The position numbers and the translations under genes are program-made. Shown here in pieces: positions 33,185-42,592 of a stretch of DNA of 64,000 nt. The stretch's first letter is position 1. The number at the start of each line of letters is the position of its first letter. Source of the stretch: Io17-Chloro-G2 sp034420695 (GTDB lineage: Bacteria; Chloroflexota; Dehalococcoidia; Lucifugimonadales; UBA3495); NCBI GenBank assembly GCA_034420695.1, contig DAOULB010000002.1, forward strand, positions 62,001 to 126,000, in the 5' to 3' direction. The notes below the pieces were generated by a model that did no database searches, was not told the DNA's origin, and worked only from the letters and a program-made list of their open reading frames with translations.

Positions 33185-33397
33185 ATGCTGGCGGAACGGT
33201 ACCTTAAGAGGCGATATCAGGAAGGGCGAAAAGAGGGCCGGGAAGAAGGCCTAGAAAAAGGCCGGGAGGAGGGCCGGGAAGAGGAACGAGTTGCTTGGGA
33301 GGCGTGGAACCAGCGTCGCGAGCAGTTCGAGGTTGAACACCCTGGCGAGCGGTTTACGGAACCCCCGCCGTCCCGCTCAGTGAATGGCGCAAATTAG
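33185..33397 (+). CDS. Truncated duplicate: soluble GREE-repeat coiled-coil protein
   Basis: 70-residue open frame equal to the C-terminal half of the preceding protein: MLAERYLKRRYQEGRKE, five tetrads, then the WEAWNQRREQF tail. It lacks both membrane helices. The ATG corresponds to an internal Met of copy 1, but in this context GAAGGA lies seven bases before it, so translation as a free soluble protein is plausible. The frame has stayed open and most changes are conservative, which argues against simple decay. It could still be a pseudogene fragment. Confidence 0.5.
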   Translation: MLAERYLKRRYQEGRKEGREEGLEKGREEGREEERVAWEAWNQRREQFEVEHPGERFTEPPPSRSVNGAN

Positions 33398-33399
33398 AT

Positions 33400-33421
33400 G
33401 GGCCCGGCAGTCGCCGGGCCC
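33400..33421 (+). terminator. Perfect hairpin after GREE-repeat copy 2
   Basis: Nine-base stem GGGCCCGGC/GCCGGGCCC with loop AGTC, directly after the stop and followed by AATGCTTTA. The convergent NHL gene ends at 33472, so it may serve both strands. Confidence 0.65.
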
Positions 33422-33471
33422 AATGCTTTAGTTGCGGTGGTTGTAATTCGGTATTTTCCCCTGAACGTCCC

Positions 33472-34635
33472 CTAAATGTTGTACTGGGGGTCTTTGTAAG
33501 ACCGGTCCTTTTGGTAGATCTGAATGCGGTTCCGCCATGTGTCGACGATTACCAGGTTGTTGGTGGCTTGGTCGAAGACGCAATCGGTGGGCATTCTCAG
33601 GTAGCGTTCCGCCTCGGGGTTCTTGGCCCGCAGCCTGGCGCTGGCTACGTCGGGGTTGACTGACACTGTCCGTTCGGCCCACTTCTGGAGCCCGTGGGCG
33701 TCGCCCCGTATGACCGATATTGGCTTGGTGTCGGCGTCGAAAATGACCACCCGGTTGTTTATCCAGTCGGCCACGTACACGTCGCCGTCGCCGTCAACCG
33801 CCACTCCGGTGGGGTGGTTCAGGTCGTTGGGGTTGACCGGCACCCGGGCTGCGGTCACGTGCTCGTATGGAGTGCCGCCGTCGGGAGATACTCCGGTCCG
33901 CTTCCCAGAGCCGAAAGTGAGCAGGTGTTCGCCCTCGGGGCTGAACTTCTGGACCCGGTGGTTGTTCCAGTCGGCGATGTATATGTCGCCGTTGTTGTCC
34001 ACGGTGATTCCCCAGGGCATGTCCAGTTCACCGGGGGCGCTGCCTTTGACGCCGAAATAGCTGATGAACTTGCCGTCCTTGGTGAACTTCTGAATACGGC
34101 TGTCTAAGCTGTTGACCACCAGCAGGTTGCCCTCCAAGTCAAAGGCCATTCCTGAGGGACCGTTCAGCTTCCCTTCCCCGTAGCCGAGGGACTCGTCTCT
34201 CAGGGAAATCTTCTGCGGGCTGGCTGGCTCGGCGGGGTTCCAGTTGATGCGCTCGACGTCGTGGGGAGTCTCTCCCCAGGTCATCAGCAAGTTGCCGTCC
34301 TTGTCGAACACCGTGATGCGGTTGAGCCACTCGTCGGCGGCGTATATGTTCTCGTCTTCGTCGAGAACAACCGAAGTCAGCCAGACGAACTCTCCGGCCC
34401 CCTCCCCGCCGCGGCCGTACTCGCCGATAAAGTCATGGTCGTAATTGGTCTTGGTGATGCGGACGTACTTGTTCCAGCCCCAGGGAGTGGCGCCGCGGCT
34501 GCCGACATAGAGCACGCCGTTAGGCCCCGCTGCGGCGGTAATGGGCTGGCTGAACCCTGCGCCCATAGCATTGGAGCGGCCTATGTACTGTTGGTACCGC
34601 CAGCATCGCCCTCCGGCTACGGTTATTTGCGCCAT
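33472..34635 (-). CDS. NHL-repeat beta-propeller protein, second copy
   Basis: 387-residue NHL propeller. Blades are recognisable by repeated P-G-hydrophobic-A-D-x-x-G-x-hydrophobic-x-hydrophobic-A/V-D units, for example LDMPWGITVDNNGDIYIADW and NRVQKF-like ends. It has insertions between blades 3 and 5 relative to the 13673 protein and shares a DEWLNRI motif with it. There is no signal peptide. The start is the ATG at 34633-34635 with AGGAGGG. The DUF1800 gene lies 55 bases upstream on the same strand, so the two form an operon, repeating the NHL/DUF1800 association seen at 13673-17355. Function unknown. Confidence 0.87.
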   Translation of the reverse strand: MAQITVAGGRCWRYQQYIGRSNAMGAGFSQPITAAAGPNGVLYVGSRGATPWGWNKYVRITKTNYDHDFIGEYGRGGEGAGEFVWLTSVVLDEDENIYAADEWLNRITVFDKDGNLLMTWGETPHDVERINWNPAEPASPQKISLRDESLGYGEGKLNGPSGMAFDLEGNLLVVNSLDSRIQKFTKDGKFISYFGVKGSAPGELDMPWGITVDNNGDIYIADWNNHRVQKFSPEGEHLLTFGSGKRTGVSPDGGTPYEHVTAARVPVNPNDLNHPTGVAVDGDGDVYVADWINNRVVIFDADTKPISVIRGDAHGLQKWAERTVSVNPDVASARLRAKNPEAERYLRMPTDCVFDQATNNLVIVDTWRNRIQIYQKDRSYKDPQYNI

Positions 34636-34690
34636 GTTCAATCCCTCCTGTGCGGGAATGAAATTCTGTCCACGGGGTTTCCGGCCTGGG

Positions 34691-36091
34691 CTAGCCGAAC
34701 TGGTACTCGGTGGTGGCGCTGACCAATGCCAGCATCTCGCCGACCCGGTCGCCGTCCGCGCGCTCGTCGTTCCAGTCCATGTCTCCGCCGCCGGAAGCGT
34801 GCTCCAGCAGTTGCTGGCGGGTCTCGGCGCCTATGTCCAAGAAGCCCATGTGCTCCAGGGAGGCGTCGATGAGTTCCTCCGGGGTGGTCACGCCGCTGGC
34901 CTTCATTTGGCTGATGATGTTCCGGATGCCTGGCATGCTGGTGTCGGCGACCTTGTCGGCAACGTAGTTGATGCGGGCCAGCAGCGAACCGCTGTTGATC
35001 CATTCCTGCCCGGTGTACCAGCCCTCCACGCTGGGCGGGTCCAGCAGCGCCTGCCCCATGTACCCGGTCTCGGGAGCAATGCCGGCCAAGTTGGGCTCCG
35101 GGAACTGGAGGTTGCCAATCATCTTCAGTGTGCCCACCACGATCTCCGCCGGGCTCTTGATCTTGGAGTACCTGGCATTCTTGAAGAAATCTGAGTTGAA
35201 CAAGGTCCTCAGGACCGAGGTCATATCGTAGTTGGATTCCTCGAAGGCGCTGATAAGGATCTCTAGGGCATCTTCGTCCGGCGCCGGCTCAATGGTCCAG
35301 GCCGGCACCTGCACGTCGTCGGCGACGAAGAAGTTGTACAGGTGGCGGCAGATGAACCGGGAGGTGGCCGGCTGCTGCACTATGATATCGATGATGTCCT
35401 CGCCGTCGAAGTTGCCGGTGTGTCCCAGGAAGGTCTTCTCGCTCTCGTCGTGGTCCTCGGGCAGGTACTCGAACTCCCAGGGGAACCTGCCGAAGGGAGA
35501 GCGGGGCAGGTGTGGCTGGATGGTCCAGCCGGTGAAGGCCCGGGATGCCTCCCTGACGTCCACCTCGGTATAGTTGCTGACCCCCATGGAGAAGAGTTCC
35601 AGCAGTTCCCGGCCCCAGTTCTCGTTGACCGAGTCCCGGTGGTTCTCGTTGTTGTCCAGCCAGAAGATCATGGCCGGGTTCTTGGCCAACTCCACCAGCA
35701 GGTCACGGTAGCTCCCCAGCCCGAACCGGCGGAGCATCACCAGTTGCTCCATCATCTGGTCGCAGTTGTCTATCTTGGAGTTGCCGGTGGCGAAAACGTG
35801 GTGCCAGAAGAGGGCCACCTTTTCGTGCAGGGGCCGCTTGGTGGTGAGCATGTGGTACATCCAGTTGAACTGGCCCGGGTTGGTGGTGGCCCCGGGCAGC
35901 AGGGCAATTGGATGGTAGCGCAGCAACACCGCCGTGTTGCCCGCCGGCATATCCTCCGGCGGGTTGAGAAGCTCTTCCACCGTGGCCTCGTATCCTTGGG
36001 CGGCCAGCCGTTCCAGTTCGTCCCTGTCGGCGCCGAAACCGGCCCGTCGCATCAGGTGTGCAATTAAAGCCAAGTCATTCCTGTCGGCCAT
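34691..36091 (-). CDS. DUF1800 domain protein, second copy
   Basis: 466-residue DUF1800 protein with the same landmarks as the 15958 gene: HLMRRAGFGADRDEL, FWHHVFATGNSKI, NENWGRELLELFSMG, SRAFTGW and LLDPPSVEGWYTGQEW. No signal peptide and no DUF1501 partner here; the next gene in the transcript is NHL. AGGAGG lies seven bases before the ATG at 36089-36091. It follows a solute-binding lipoprotein gene, 67 bases away, on the same strand. The two DUF1800 proteins are full-length and collinear, so both probably function. Confidence 0.9.
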   Translation of the reverse strand: MADRNDLALIAHLMRRAGFGADRDELERLAAQGYEATVEELLNPPEDMPAGNTAVLLRYHPIALLPGATTNPGQFNWMYHMLTTKRPLHEKVALFWHHVFATGNSKIDNCDQMMEQLVMLRRFGLGSYRDLLVELAKNPAMIFWLDNNENHRDSVNENWGRELLELFSMGVSNYTEVDVREASRAFTGWTIQPHLPRSPFGRFPWEFEYLPEDHDESEKTFLGHTGNFDGEDIIDIIVQQPATSRFICRHLYNFFVADDVQVPAWTIEPAPDEDALEILISAFEESNYDMTSVLRTLFNSDFFKNARYSKIKSPAEIVVGTLKMIGNLQFPEPNLAGIAPETGYMGQALLDPPSVEGWYTGQEWINSGSLLARINYVADKVADTSMPGIRNIISQMKASGVTTPEELIDASLEHMGFLDIGAETRQQLLEHASGGGDMDWNDERADGDRVGEMLALVSATTEYQFG

Positions 36092-36158
36092 GAACAAGCC
36101 TCCTAAACTACTCCCGCCTACAGTTAGTGCTCAAGAGCGAATCTGCGGAGGAGAGGCG

Positions 36159-38000
36159 TTAACAGTTGTATCCCTCCAGCGCACCGGAAGCGCAGGGTGG
36201 TTGGACCACGTCCGGATCCCACCAAGTTGCTTCCCAATGCTTCACGGTCTGGTCAAGTTCGGGGACGTTGTAGCCTTGGAGCCGGTAGTCCATCAGGCCT
36301 CCGGAGTATCCCCATATGCCCGGGACCCAGTGGCTCTCCCCCTTGCGGAGGATCTCCACCGCTTCCCGGAACAGCGTCAGCCGTTTGGCCGGGTCGCGCT
36401 CCTCGGCTTGTTCCCTCATTATCTCGGTGAGCCTGGGATCTTCCCAGTTTTCCGGGTTCTTTACCGTGTTGGTGATGTAGTGCTGGTTCAGGAAGTCCGA
36501 CGGGTCTGGAATCAGGGGCGAAGACGAGGCGATGCTGATGTGGTCTATACCGTCCAAAAGCCGGGGCCCAAAGGATGCCCGGTCCTGGGCATTGATGGTG
36601 ATGTCCAAGTTAAGAACTTCCTTCAACTGCGCCGACGCTACTTCAGCAATGGCAACGGAGGTAGCGGTGCTGGAGATATTCATTTCGATTTCCATGCCTT
36701 CGGCGTAGCCGGCCTCCGCGGCCAGTTCCTTGGCTTCAGCCACGTCCGGGGCTTTAGGTGACCTCCAACCGGGAATTTGCCTCAACTCGTCCCAAGGCTC
36801 CACGTCGAAGCCGCCATTTCTGGGCAGGAAGGTCATTGGGGATCCAAGGCAGCCGAATTCTCCCTTGCAGCGGATGATTTCGTTGAGTTCGTCCCGGTCG
36901 ATGGCCAGGAAAGCGGCGCGCCTCATGCGCGGGTCGTCAAAGGGAGGTTTGTTAGTGTGCAAGATGAAGGAGGTGGTGAATGCGTCCGGCTTCAACAATA
37001 CGCGTACACGGCCCTTGGTCTCAGCCTGGACTTGTAATGAGTCGGCCACGCCGTAGCCGCCAATCATCGGGCCAGCCGTGGTATAAGCCTGGCCAACCTG
37101 CAGGGCGGCAAGACGCCGGTTGAAGTCCCTTACAATGGTGAAAAACATCCCGTCGAAAAAGGGACGTCCCTCTTTGAAGTAGTCCGTGTTGCGCTCGTAT
37201 TCAATGGATGCTTGCGGCTCGAAATTCTTAACCTTCCAAGCGCCGGACCCCACCAACCCCCCCGGGGCGGTCGCTTCGTCAGGGGTGAGACTCTCGGTAG
37301 CATGCTTGGGGTACATCTTCATGTATTCGGATGACAGGTTGATGATGAAAAGCGGCCCGGGGAAATTGATGGGCACGACAATGGTGCGGTCGTCGACAAT
37401 CTCCGCGGTTCCCGGCTCATAGAAGGTCTTCATTGCCCCGGTCCTGGACCTGATTGCGTCAGGGTTCACAATGCGGTCCAAGGAGAACTTGATATCGGCG
37501 GCAGTAACCGGCCGGCCGTCGTGCCAGTTGGCCTCGCGTAGATTGAAGGTGTAAGAGGTACCGTCGGCGCTCACTTCCCAGCTTTCGCAGAGGTCGCAAA
37601 TGAGCTCGATCGGGTCGTTGGGATCGTGGTACACCAAGCCGTTGAACTGCAATGAGGAAGGCGTCAGGCACGTGGCCAAGCTGCCACAGGAGTGGACGTC
37701 CCAGTGTCCCGGGTTGAACCCGTTTACCCCCTGAAGCACCATTGGCTGGTACTTGCCCTTGGCTACCCACGCGGGTGTGTCAGGGAAGGTGAATGTCTGT
37801 CCCGCCTGCTCCGGAATTGCCGTAGGCACGCTGGTTGGCGGGACGGGCGTGTCAGTCGGCGCAGCTACCGGGGGCGTCGTGGGAGCGGGCGCCTCGGTGG
37901 CTGGGGGAGTTGATTCTCCGCAGGCCACCGCTGCCAGCATGGTTGTCAGGGCAATCAAGAGAACAATCCAATGGGTTGGGCGAGAGAGAATTATGTGCAT
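36159..38000 (-). CDS. ABC transporter solute-binding lipoprotein, family 5 (SBP_bac_5)
   Basis: 613-residue extracytoplasmic receptor for an Opp/Dpp-type importer. A basic N-terminus and hydrophobic core end at AAVACGES, with Cys27 as the lipidated residue. A Pro/Thr/Ala-rich linker (about 32-66) follows, then the family-5 domain with SWEVSADGTSYTFNLR and VTAADIKFSLDRI. The start is the ATG at 37998-38000 with AAGGA. It is a tandem paralogue of the 38176 gene and exactly equal in length. The only permeases in the window lie 13 kb upstream on the same strand. The ligand may be a peptide, sugar acid or aromatic conjugate. Confidence 0.92.
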   Translation of the reverse strand: MHIILSRPTHWIVLLIALTTMLAAVACGESTPPATEAPAPTTPPVAAPTDTPVPPTSVPTAIPEQAGQTFTFPDTPAWVAKGKYQPMVLQGVNGFNPGHWDVHSCGSLATCLTPSSLQFNGLVYHDPNDPIELICDLCESWEVSADGTSYTFNLREANWHDGRPVTAADIKFSLDRIVNPDAIRSRTGAMKTFYEPGTAEIVDDRTIVVPINFPGPLFIINLSSEYMKMYPKHATESLTPDEATAPGGLVGSGAWKVKNFEPQASIEYERNTDYFKEGRPFFDGMFFTIVRDFNRRLAALQVGQAYTTAGPMIGGYGVADSLQVQAETKGRVRVLLKPDAFTTSFILHTNKPPFDDPRMRRAAFLAIDRDELNEIIRCKGEFGCLGSPMTFLPRNGGFDVEPWDELRQIPGWRSPKAPDVAEAKELAAEAGYAEGMEIEMNISSTATSVAIAEVASAQLKEVLNLDITINAQDRASFGPRLLDGIDHISIASSSPLIPDPSDFLNQHYITNTVKNPENWEDPRLTEIMREQAEERDPAKRLTLFREAVEILRKGESHWVPGIWGYSGGLMDYRLQGYNVPELDQTVKHWEATWWDPDVVQPPCASGALEGYNC

Positions 38001-38175
38001 GGTGCTTTCCTTCAACCCGATAGGATCTTGATCTGAATGCACAACCGCCCGCTCATGAGCAGCCCCTTGCATGCATCGGCTCCTCGAACTCCCGGCCCCG
38101 CGTGGTTCCTCAACCGGTGGCAGACGTCACTACTGCCTTGAACTCCTGCAGGTCAGTCATACGCCGCAGGGGAGC

Positions 38176-40017
38176 CTAGCATTCGTAGCCTTCCAAGGCA
38201 CCCGAGGCGCAAGGCGGCTTGGGCACGTCCGGGTCCCACCAAGTGGCCTCCCAGTGCTTAACCGTCTGGTCCAGCTCAGGGATGTTGTAGCCCTGCAGCC
38301 GGTAGTCCATCAGTCCTCCGGAGGAGCCCCAGAGCAGGGGGACCCAATGGCTCTCTCCTTTCCGGAGAATGTCCACCACCTCCCGGAACAGTTCCAAGCG
38401 CTTGGAAGGGTCCCGCTCCTCCGCTTGCTCCCTGATTATCTCGGTTAGCCGGTCGTCAGTCCAGTTTTCCGGGTTCTTCACAGTTTGGGTCAGGTAGTGC
38501 TGGTTCAGGAAGTCCGAAGGGTCTGGAATGAGGGGCGATGACGATGCCAGGCTCATGTGGTCTACGCCGTCCAACAGCCGCGGCCCGAAGGAGGCGCGGT
38601 CCTGGGGATTTATCTTGATGTCCAAGTCCAGGGTTTCCTTGAGCTGGGCCGTCACCACCTCGGCAATGGAAACGGAGGTTGGGGTGCTGGAGATGTTCAG
38701 CTCGATTTTCAGGCCATCTCCATAGCCGGCCTCCGCGGCAAGCTGGCGGGCCTCTGCCACGTCCTGGTCCTTGGGGGACCGCCAGCCGGGGAGCTGGGCC
38801 AGTTCGTCCCGGGGCTCGGCGTCAAAGCCGCCGATGCGGGGCAGGAAGGTCATCGGGGATCCCAGGCAGCCGAAGTCTCCCTTACAGTAAACTATCTGGT
38901 TCAGTTCGTCCCGGTTGATGGCCAGGAACACAGCCCGGCGCATTCGTGGGTCGTCGAATGGAGGCTTGTTGGTGTGGAGGATCATCGAAGTGGTGAAGGC
39001 ATCCCTCTTTAGCAGGGCCCTAACCCGCCCGTCTGTCTCGGCCTGCACTTGCAGGGTGTCGACGTTGCCATAGCCGCCAATCATCGGGCCTGCAGTTGAA
39101 TAGGCTTGTCCGAACTGCATGGCGGCCAGCCGGCGGTTGAAGTCCCTGATGATGGTGAATAGCATCCCGTCAAAGAAGGGCCTGCCTTCCTTGAAGTATT
39201 CGGTGTTTCTCACGTATTCGATGGACACCTGGGGCTCGAAGTTCTTCAGCACCCAAGGCCCGGAACCCACCAGTCTCCCGGCAGAGGTAGCCTCATCGGG
39301 AGTGAGGTTCTCGGTAGCGTGCTTCGGGTACATCTTCATGTACTCGGAAGAGAGGTTTATCAGGAAAAGCGGGCCGGGGAAGTTGATTGGGACAGTGATG
39401 GTCCTCTGGTCAACCACCTCAGCCGAGCCGCGCTCGTAGAAACTCTTCATCGCTCCGGTCCTGGAGCGGATGGCATCCGGGTCAACTATCCGGTCAAGGG
39501 AGAACTTTATGTCGTTTGCGGTGACCGGCCGGCCGTCGTGCCAATGGGCCTCCCGAAGGGTGAAGGTGTATGCCTTCCCATCCGCGCTGACTTCCCAGCT
39601 TTCGCACAGGTCGCAGATTATCTCGATAGGGTCGTTTGGGTCGTGATAGACCAGTCCGCTGAACTGGAGCGACGAGGGCGTCAGGCAGGTCGCCAGGCTG
39701 CCGCAGGAATGCACGTCCCACTGGCCGGGGTTGAACCCGTTCACCCCCTGGAAGACCATGGGCTGGTATTTGCCTTTGGCTACCCACGGAGGGTTGTCAG
39801 GAAAGGTGAAGGTCTGGCCCGCCTGCTCCGGAATTGCCGTCGGCACGCTGGTCGGCGGGATGGGAGTATCAGTCGGGGCTGCCACCGGGGGCGAAGTGGG
39901 GGCCGGAGCCTGGGTGGTTGGGGAAGCCGATTCTCCGCAGGCCACCGCAATTATCATGGTCGTGAGGGCAACGAAGAGGGCAATCCGATAGTTTGGTCGC
40001 GAGAGAAACCTGTGCAT
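38176..40017 (-). CDS. ABC transporter solute-binding lipoprotein, family 5, tandem paralogue
   Basis: 613-residue lipoprotein receptor, collinear with the 36159 product over its whole length. Lipid-attachment is at Cys27 (IAVACGES), then a TQAPAPTSPPVAAPTDT linker and the SBP_bac_5 domain (SWEVSADGKAYTFTLR, NDIKFSLDRI). The differences are scattered substitutions, many in the central and C-terminal ligand lobe (for example LKPDAF against LKRDAF). This is consistent with altered ligand range after duplication. The ribosome site is weak. It lies between the other SBP and an alcohol dehydrogenase gene on the same strand. Confidence 0.92.
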   Translation of the reverse strand: MHRFLSRPNYRIALFVALTTMIIAVACGESASPTTQAPAPTSPPVAAPTDTPIPPTSVPTAIPEQAGQTFTFPDNPPWVAKGKYQPMVFQGVNGFNPGQWDVHSCGSLATCLTPSSLQFSGLVYHDPNDPIEIICDLCESWEVSADGKAYTFTLREAHWHDGRPVTANDIKFSLDRIVDPDAIRSRTGAMKSFYERGSAEVVDQRTITVPINFPGPLFLINLSSEYMKMYPKHATENLTPDEATSAGRLVGSGPWVLKNFEPQVSIEYVRNTEYFKEGRPFFDGMLFTIIRDFNRRLAAMQFGQAYSTAGPMIGGYGNVDTLQVQAETDGRVRALLKRDAFTTSMILHTNKPPFDDPRMRRAVFLAINRDELNQIVYCKGDFGCLGSPMTFLPRIGGFDAEPRDELAQLPGWRSPKDQDVAEARQLAAEAGYGDGLKIELNISSTPTSVSIAEVVTAQLKETLDLDIKINPQDRASFGPRLLDGVDHMSLASSSPLIPDPSDFLNQHYLTQTVKNPENWTDDRLTEIIREQAEERDPSKRLELFREVVDILRKGESHWVPLLWGSSGGLMDYRLQGYNIPELDQTVKHWEATWWDPDVPKPPCASGALEGYEC

Positions 40018-40135
40018 AGAACCGTCCTATAATTTGACCTGGAGATTAAAACGTATAGAGGGCCGCTTGGCGGTGGGAGGTGCTTAGTATACCACCGGAG
40101 CCATCACTGCCTCCGACCGGACCTCGCCTGGCGAT

Positions 40136-41227
40136 TCAACCGGTGACGGGCGTCACCACCGGCTTGACTTCCCGCAGCTCTGCCATTGCCTGGAGTGCTT
40201 CAGTGGTCCGGTCCAAAGTGTACTCGCCGGTGATGAGGCGGTCAAAGGGCACGTGGCTGCGGGTGGCCAGGAAGGACAGGGCTTGATGGAAGTGGCGGCC
40301 CTCGGCAGCCCTGACGCAGATGATTTGCAGGAACTTGCCCGCCAGGGTCGACGCCGGCACCGTAAGGTCACCGCCGCCGCCGCCAATGGTCAGGTAACGG
40401 CCGCCAGGCCGTACCAAGTCCAGCCCTTCCGGGATGGCCGCCGTGGTGGCGCATTGTATGACAACGTCGGGGCCCCTCCCGTCGGTCTGCTCCATCACCC
40501 AGGCACGCCGCTCCGACGCTTCGGGGAAACCGTCCAGGCTCACGGTAGCGTCGGCCCCCCAAGCCCGGGCCACCGACAGCCGGTTCTCCGGGTCGCCGAT
40601 AACCATCACCCGGCGGGCTCCCCGGTCCCGGGCGACGGCTGCTGCATAAAGTCCTACAGGCCCGCTTCCCTGTACCAGCACGGTCTCGTGGCTGGCCAGG
40701 CTACCCAACCGTTCAAACCCGTGCATCACGGTCCTGAGAGCGCAGGCCGCCGAGGCAGCCAGGGGGGAAGAGACATCGTCTGGTATCCGGACCACGCCGC
40801 TGTCGGGCGGGATGTAGTGGTACTCGGCGCACCCGCCCAGCAGGTATGGCGGCCGGTCGCAGCGCACCCTGCCATACCGGAACCCGTAGGGGCATAGGGT
40901 GGGCTGGCGGGCCACGGTGCAGTAGAAGCAGTGCCCGCAAAAGGGATATGCGGAAATCACCCGGTCTCCTACTTGGAGCGGACGGCCCGTGATGTCGCTG
41001 CGGTCCCCGTTGATTTCCACGATGGTGCCGGCCGTCTCGTGGCCGGGAATGTAGGGAAGGCTGCTTTCCGACAGGGCCCCATGCCAAAAGTGCCCATCGG
41101 TCCCGCAAAGGGTGGCGGCGTCCACCCGCATGAGGGCCCCGGTGGGCTCCAGGTCAGGCACCTGTACCTGCCTTACTTCCAGCGGCTGATTGAACCCGGT
41201 CACCACCGCGGCCATACACTCTGTCAC
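40136..41227 (-). CDS. Zinc-dependent alcohol dehydrogenase (MDR superfamily)
   Basis: 363-residue medium-chain dehydrogenase. Catalytic zinc ligands: Cys41 (TLCGTDGH) and His63-Glu64 (PGHETAG). Structural zinc cysteines are at 97, 100, 103 and 112 in CGHCFYC...LC. The Rossmann motif VLVQGSGPVGLYAA follows. It oxidises an alcohol or polyol with NAD(P). It starts with a GTG and AGGAGA seven bases upstream. It lies between an amidohydrolase (upstream) and two solute-binding protein genes, all minus strand, so it probably handles an alcohol of the imported substrate. Substrate unknown. Confidence 0.9.
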   Translation of the reverse strand: MTECMAAVVTGFNQPLEVRQVQVPDLEPTGALMRVDAATLCGTDGHFWHGALSESSLPYIPGHETAGTIVEINGDRSDITGRPLQVGDRVISAYPFCGHCFYCTVARQPTLCPYGFRYGRVRCDRPPYLLGGCAEYHYIPPDSGVVRIPDDVSSPLAASAACALRTVMHGFERLGSLASHETVLVQGSGPVGLYAAAVARDRGARRVMVIGDPENRLSVARAWGADATVSLDGFPEASERRAWVMEQTDGRGPDVVIQCATTAAIPEGLDLVRPGGRYLTIGGGGGDLTVPASTLAGKFLQIICVRAAEGRHFHQALSFLATRSHVPFDRLITGEYTLDRTTEALQAMAELREVKPVVTPVTG

Positions 41228-41312
41228 TTGGCAATCTCCTGGCGTCGGTTTGCAATTCGGGCTGGCCTCCCCGGCTTCGAGCCGGGACCCACTTCGGACC
41301 TCCGGCGGAGTT

Positions 41313-42512
41313 CTAGTCGATGTCCAAGTTGAACAGCTTTGCGCTGTTCTCGCCGGTCATCTTAGCCCGGATGTCGTCCGGCACACCTTGGAACATGTAG
41401 TCCAGCACGTCCTGGGAGCCGGGCCAAGTGGTGTCGTTGTGGGGAAAGTCCGAGGCAAAGACCATCTGGCTTACCCCGATGTCATCCCGGTACTTTACCC
41501 CTTGGTCGTCGTGGGTGAAGGTGGAGTAAATCTGTCGGGCGAAATACTCGGAAGGCTTCATGGTAAGGGGTGTGGGGTACGCCACCCGGTTGTGATCGTA
41601 TGAAGAATCGGCGTGCCGGAGAAACATGGGAATCCAGTCGCACTCGTACTCCGCGGCCAGGAACTTGAGGTCGGGGAACCGTTCCATGACCCCGGAGAAC
41701 AGCAGCTCAAAGAGGCTCTTCTGGATGTTGTACTGGATTGACCCAAGGGCGTTGCGGATGTACATGTGCTCCGGCGGGGGGAGCATGTCCATCTCGGGCA
41801 CGTTGGCGGCCGTCTTCATGCGGCCGAACCGTTGCAGGACCGATACCGGGGAATAGGTCAGGCTGTCGAAGTATCCGGTCAGAACGTGCAGGCACACCGG
41901 CATCTCCGCTGCCTGGCAGGCCGCCCAGAAAGGGTCGTAGTGCTTCGACGTGAAGGATAGTTCCGGGGGCGGCGTGTGCCAGATGATTGCCATCTTGTGG
42001 CCCATGTTGGCGCAACGCTCAACCTCTTTGGCAGCGGCTTCGGCGTCGTAGGTGGAAATGCATGCTGTGGGTATCAGCCGGTTGGGGGAATAGCTGCTGA
42101 ATTCGGTTACCCAGTCGTTGAACACCGCGAACCCGTCCCGCTGCAACTCGGCGTTCTTAACCGAGAACATCCGACCGGTGATGGTGGGTATCAGCAGCTC
42201 GGCGGTCATGCCGTCCTGGTCCATGGCCTTCAGCCGTTCCGCCGGGTCGTACCCCGCCGGGATCACGTCGCGTTTGTAGTCGATGTTCATTTGTATCTTG
42301 ACGAATTCTTCGCCCGTCTTGCCGGCCCCCACACCCTGCCCCATCTGGGCCGGTGGCAGGTCGTCCATGACGATATAGTCGCCGGGAATCGAGCCGGCGT
42401 TCTTGACGATGTGTGGGGCGCGATGTCCCCACTTCTTTCCGATGCGCTCCTGCCACAACTCTCCGGGTTCGTTAACGTGGGAGTCTGCCGAAATAGTTAA
42501 TGTTCTAGCCAC
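41313..42512 (-). CDS. Amidohydrolase-2 family protein (ACMSD/LigW-like group)
   Basis: 399-residue TIM-barrel metal enzyme, related to the 22003 gene. LTISADSHVNEPGELW is the N-terminal metal motif, ending in the same Ser-Ala-Asp-Ser-His core. VCLHVLTGYFDS carries a barrel His, and FASDFPHNDTTWPGS carries the conserved Asp near residue 345. Family reactions are non-oxidative decarboxylation of aromatic acids or hydrolysis. The best start is a GTG at 42510-42512 with GAGGAGG six bases before; the frame is open upstream for 50 codons with no likely protein. It lies downstream of the 42785 solute-binding protein gene and upstream of the alcohol dehydrogenase. Confidence 0.88.
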   Translation of the reverse strand: MARTLTISADSHVNEPGELWQERIGKKWGHRAPHIVKNAGSIPGDYIVMDDLPPAQMGQGVGAGKTGEEFVKIQMNIDYKRDVIPAGYDPAERLKAMDQDGMTAELLIPTITGRMFSVKNAELQRDGFAVFNDWVTEFSSYSPNRLIPTACISTYDAEAAAKEVERCANMGHKMAIIWHTPPPELSFTSKHYDPFWAACQAAEMPVCLHVLTGYFDSLTYSPVSVLQRFGRMKTAANVPEMDMLPPPEHMYIRNALGSIQYNIQKSLFELLFSGVMERFPDLKFLAAEYECDWIPMFLRHADSSYDHNRVAYPTPLTMKPSEYFARQIYSTFTHDDQGVKYRDDIGVSQMVFASDFPHNDTTWPGSQDVLDYMFQGVPDDIRAKMTGENSAKLFNLDID

Positions 42513-42592
42513 TTGGTTCCTCCTCGATGTGGATGGGATTTCGTTGCCGCTGCCTTCCTGAGGCCCGGCTTTGCGGTGAGTATACAACAGAG

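Larger units (their letters stand above)
32865..33442 (+). repeat. Tandem segmental duplication of the GREE-repeat gene 3' half (offset 305 bp)
   Basis: Copy 1 at 32865-33150 and copy 2 at 33170-33442 align along their whole length: coding tail, stop codon and following hairpin. The differences are a few substitutions and a 12-bp (one tetrad) length change. Only 19 unrelated bases separate the copies. Confidence 0.9.

Noticed and set aside
32865..33442. Possible CRISPR or IS-end interpretation of the repeats
   Set aside because: The repeats are a coding-sequence duplication plus tetrapeptide-encoding units. There is no regular spacer structure, no terminal inverted repeat and no transposase.
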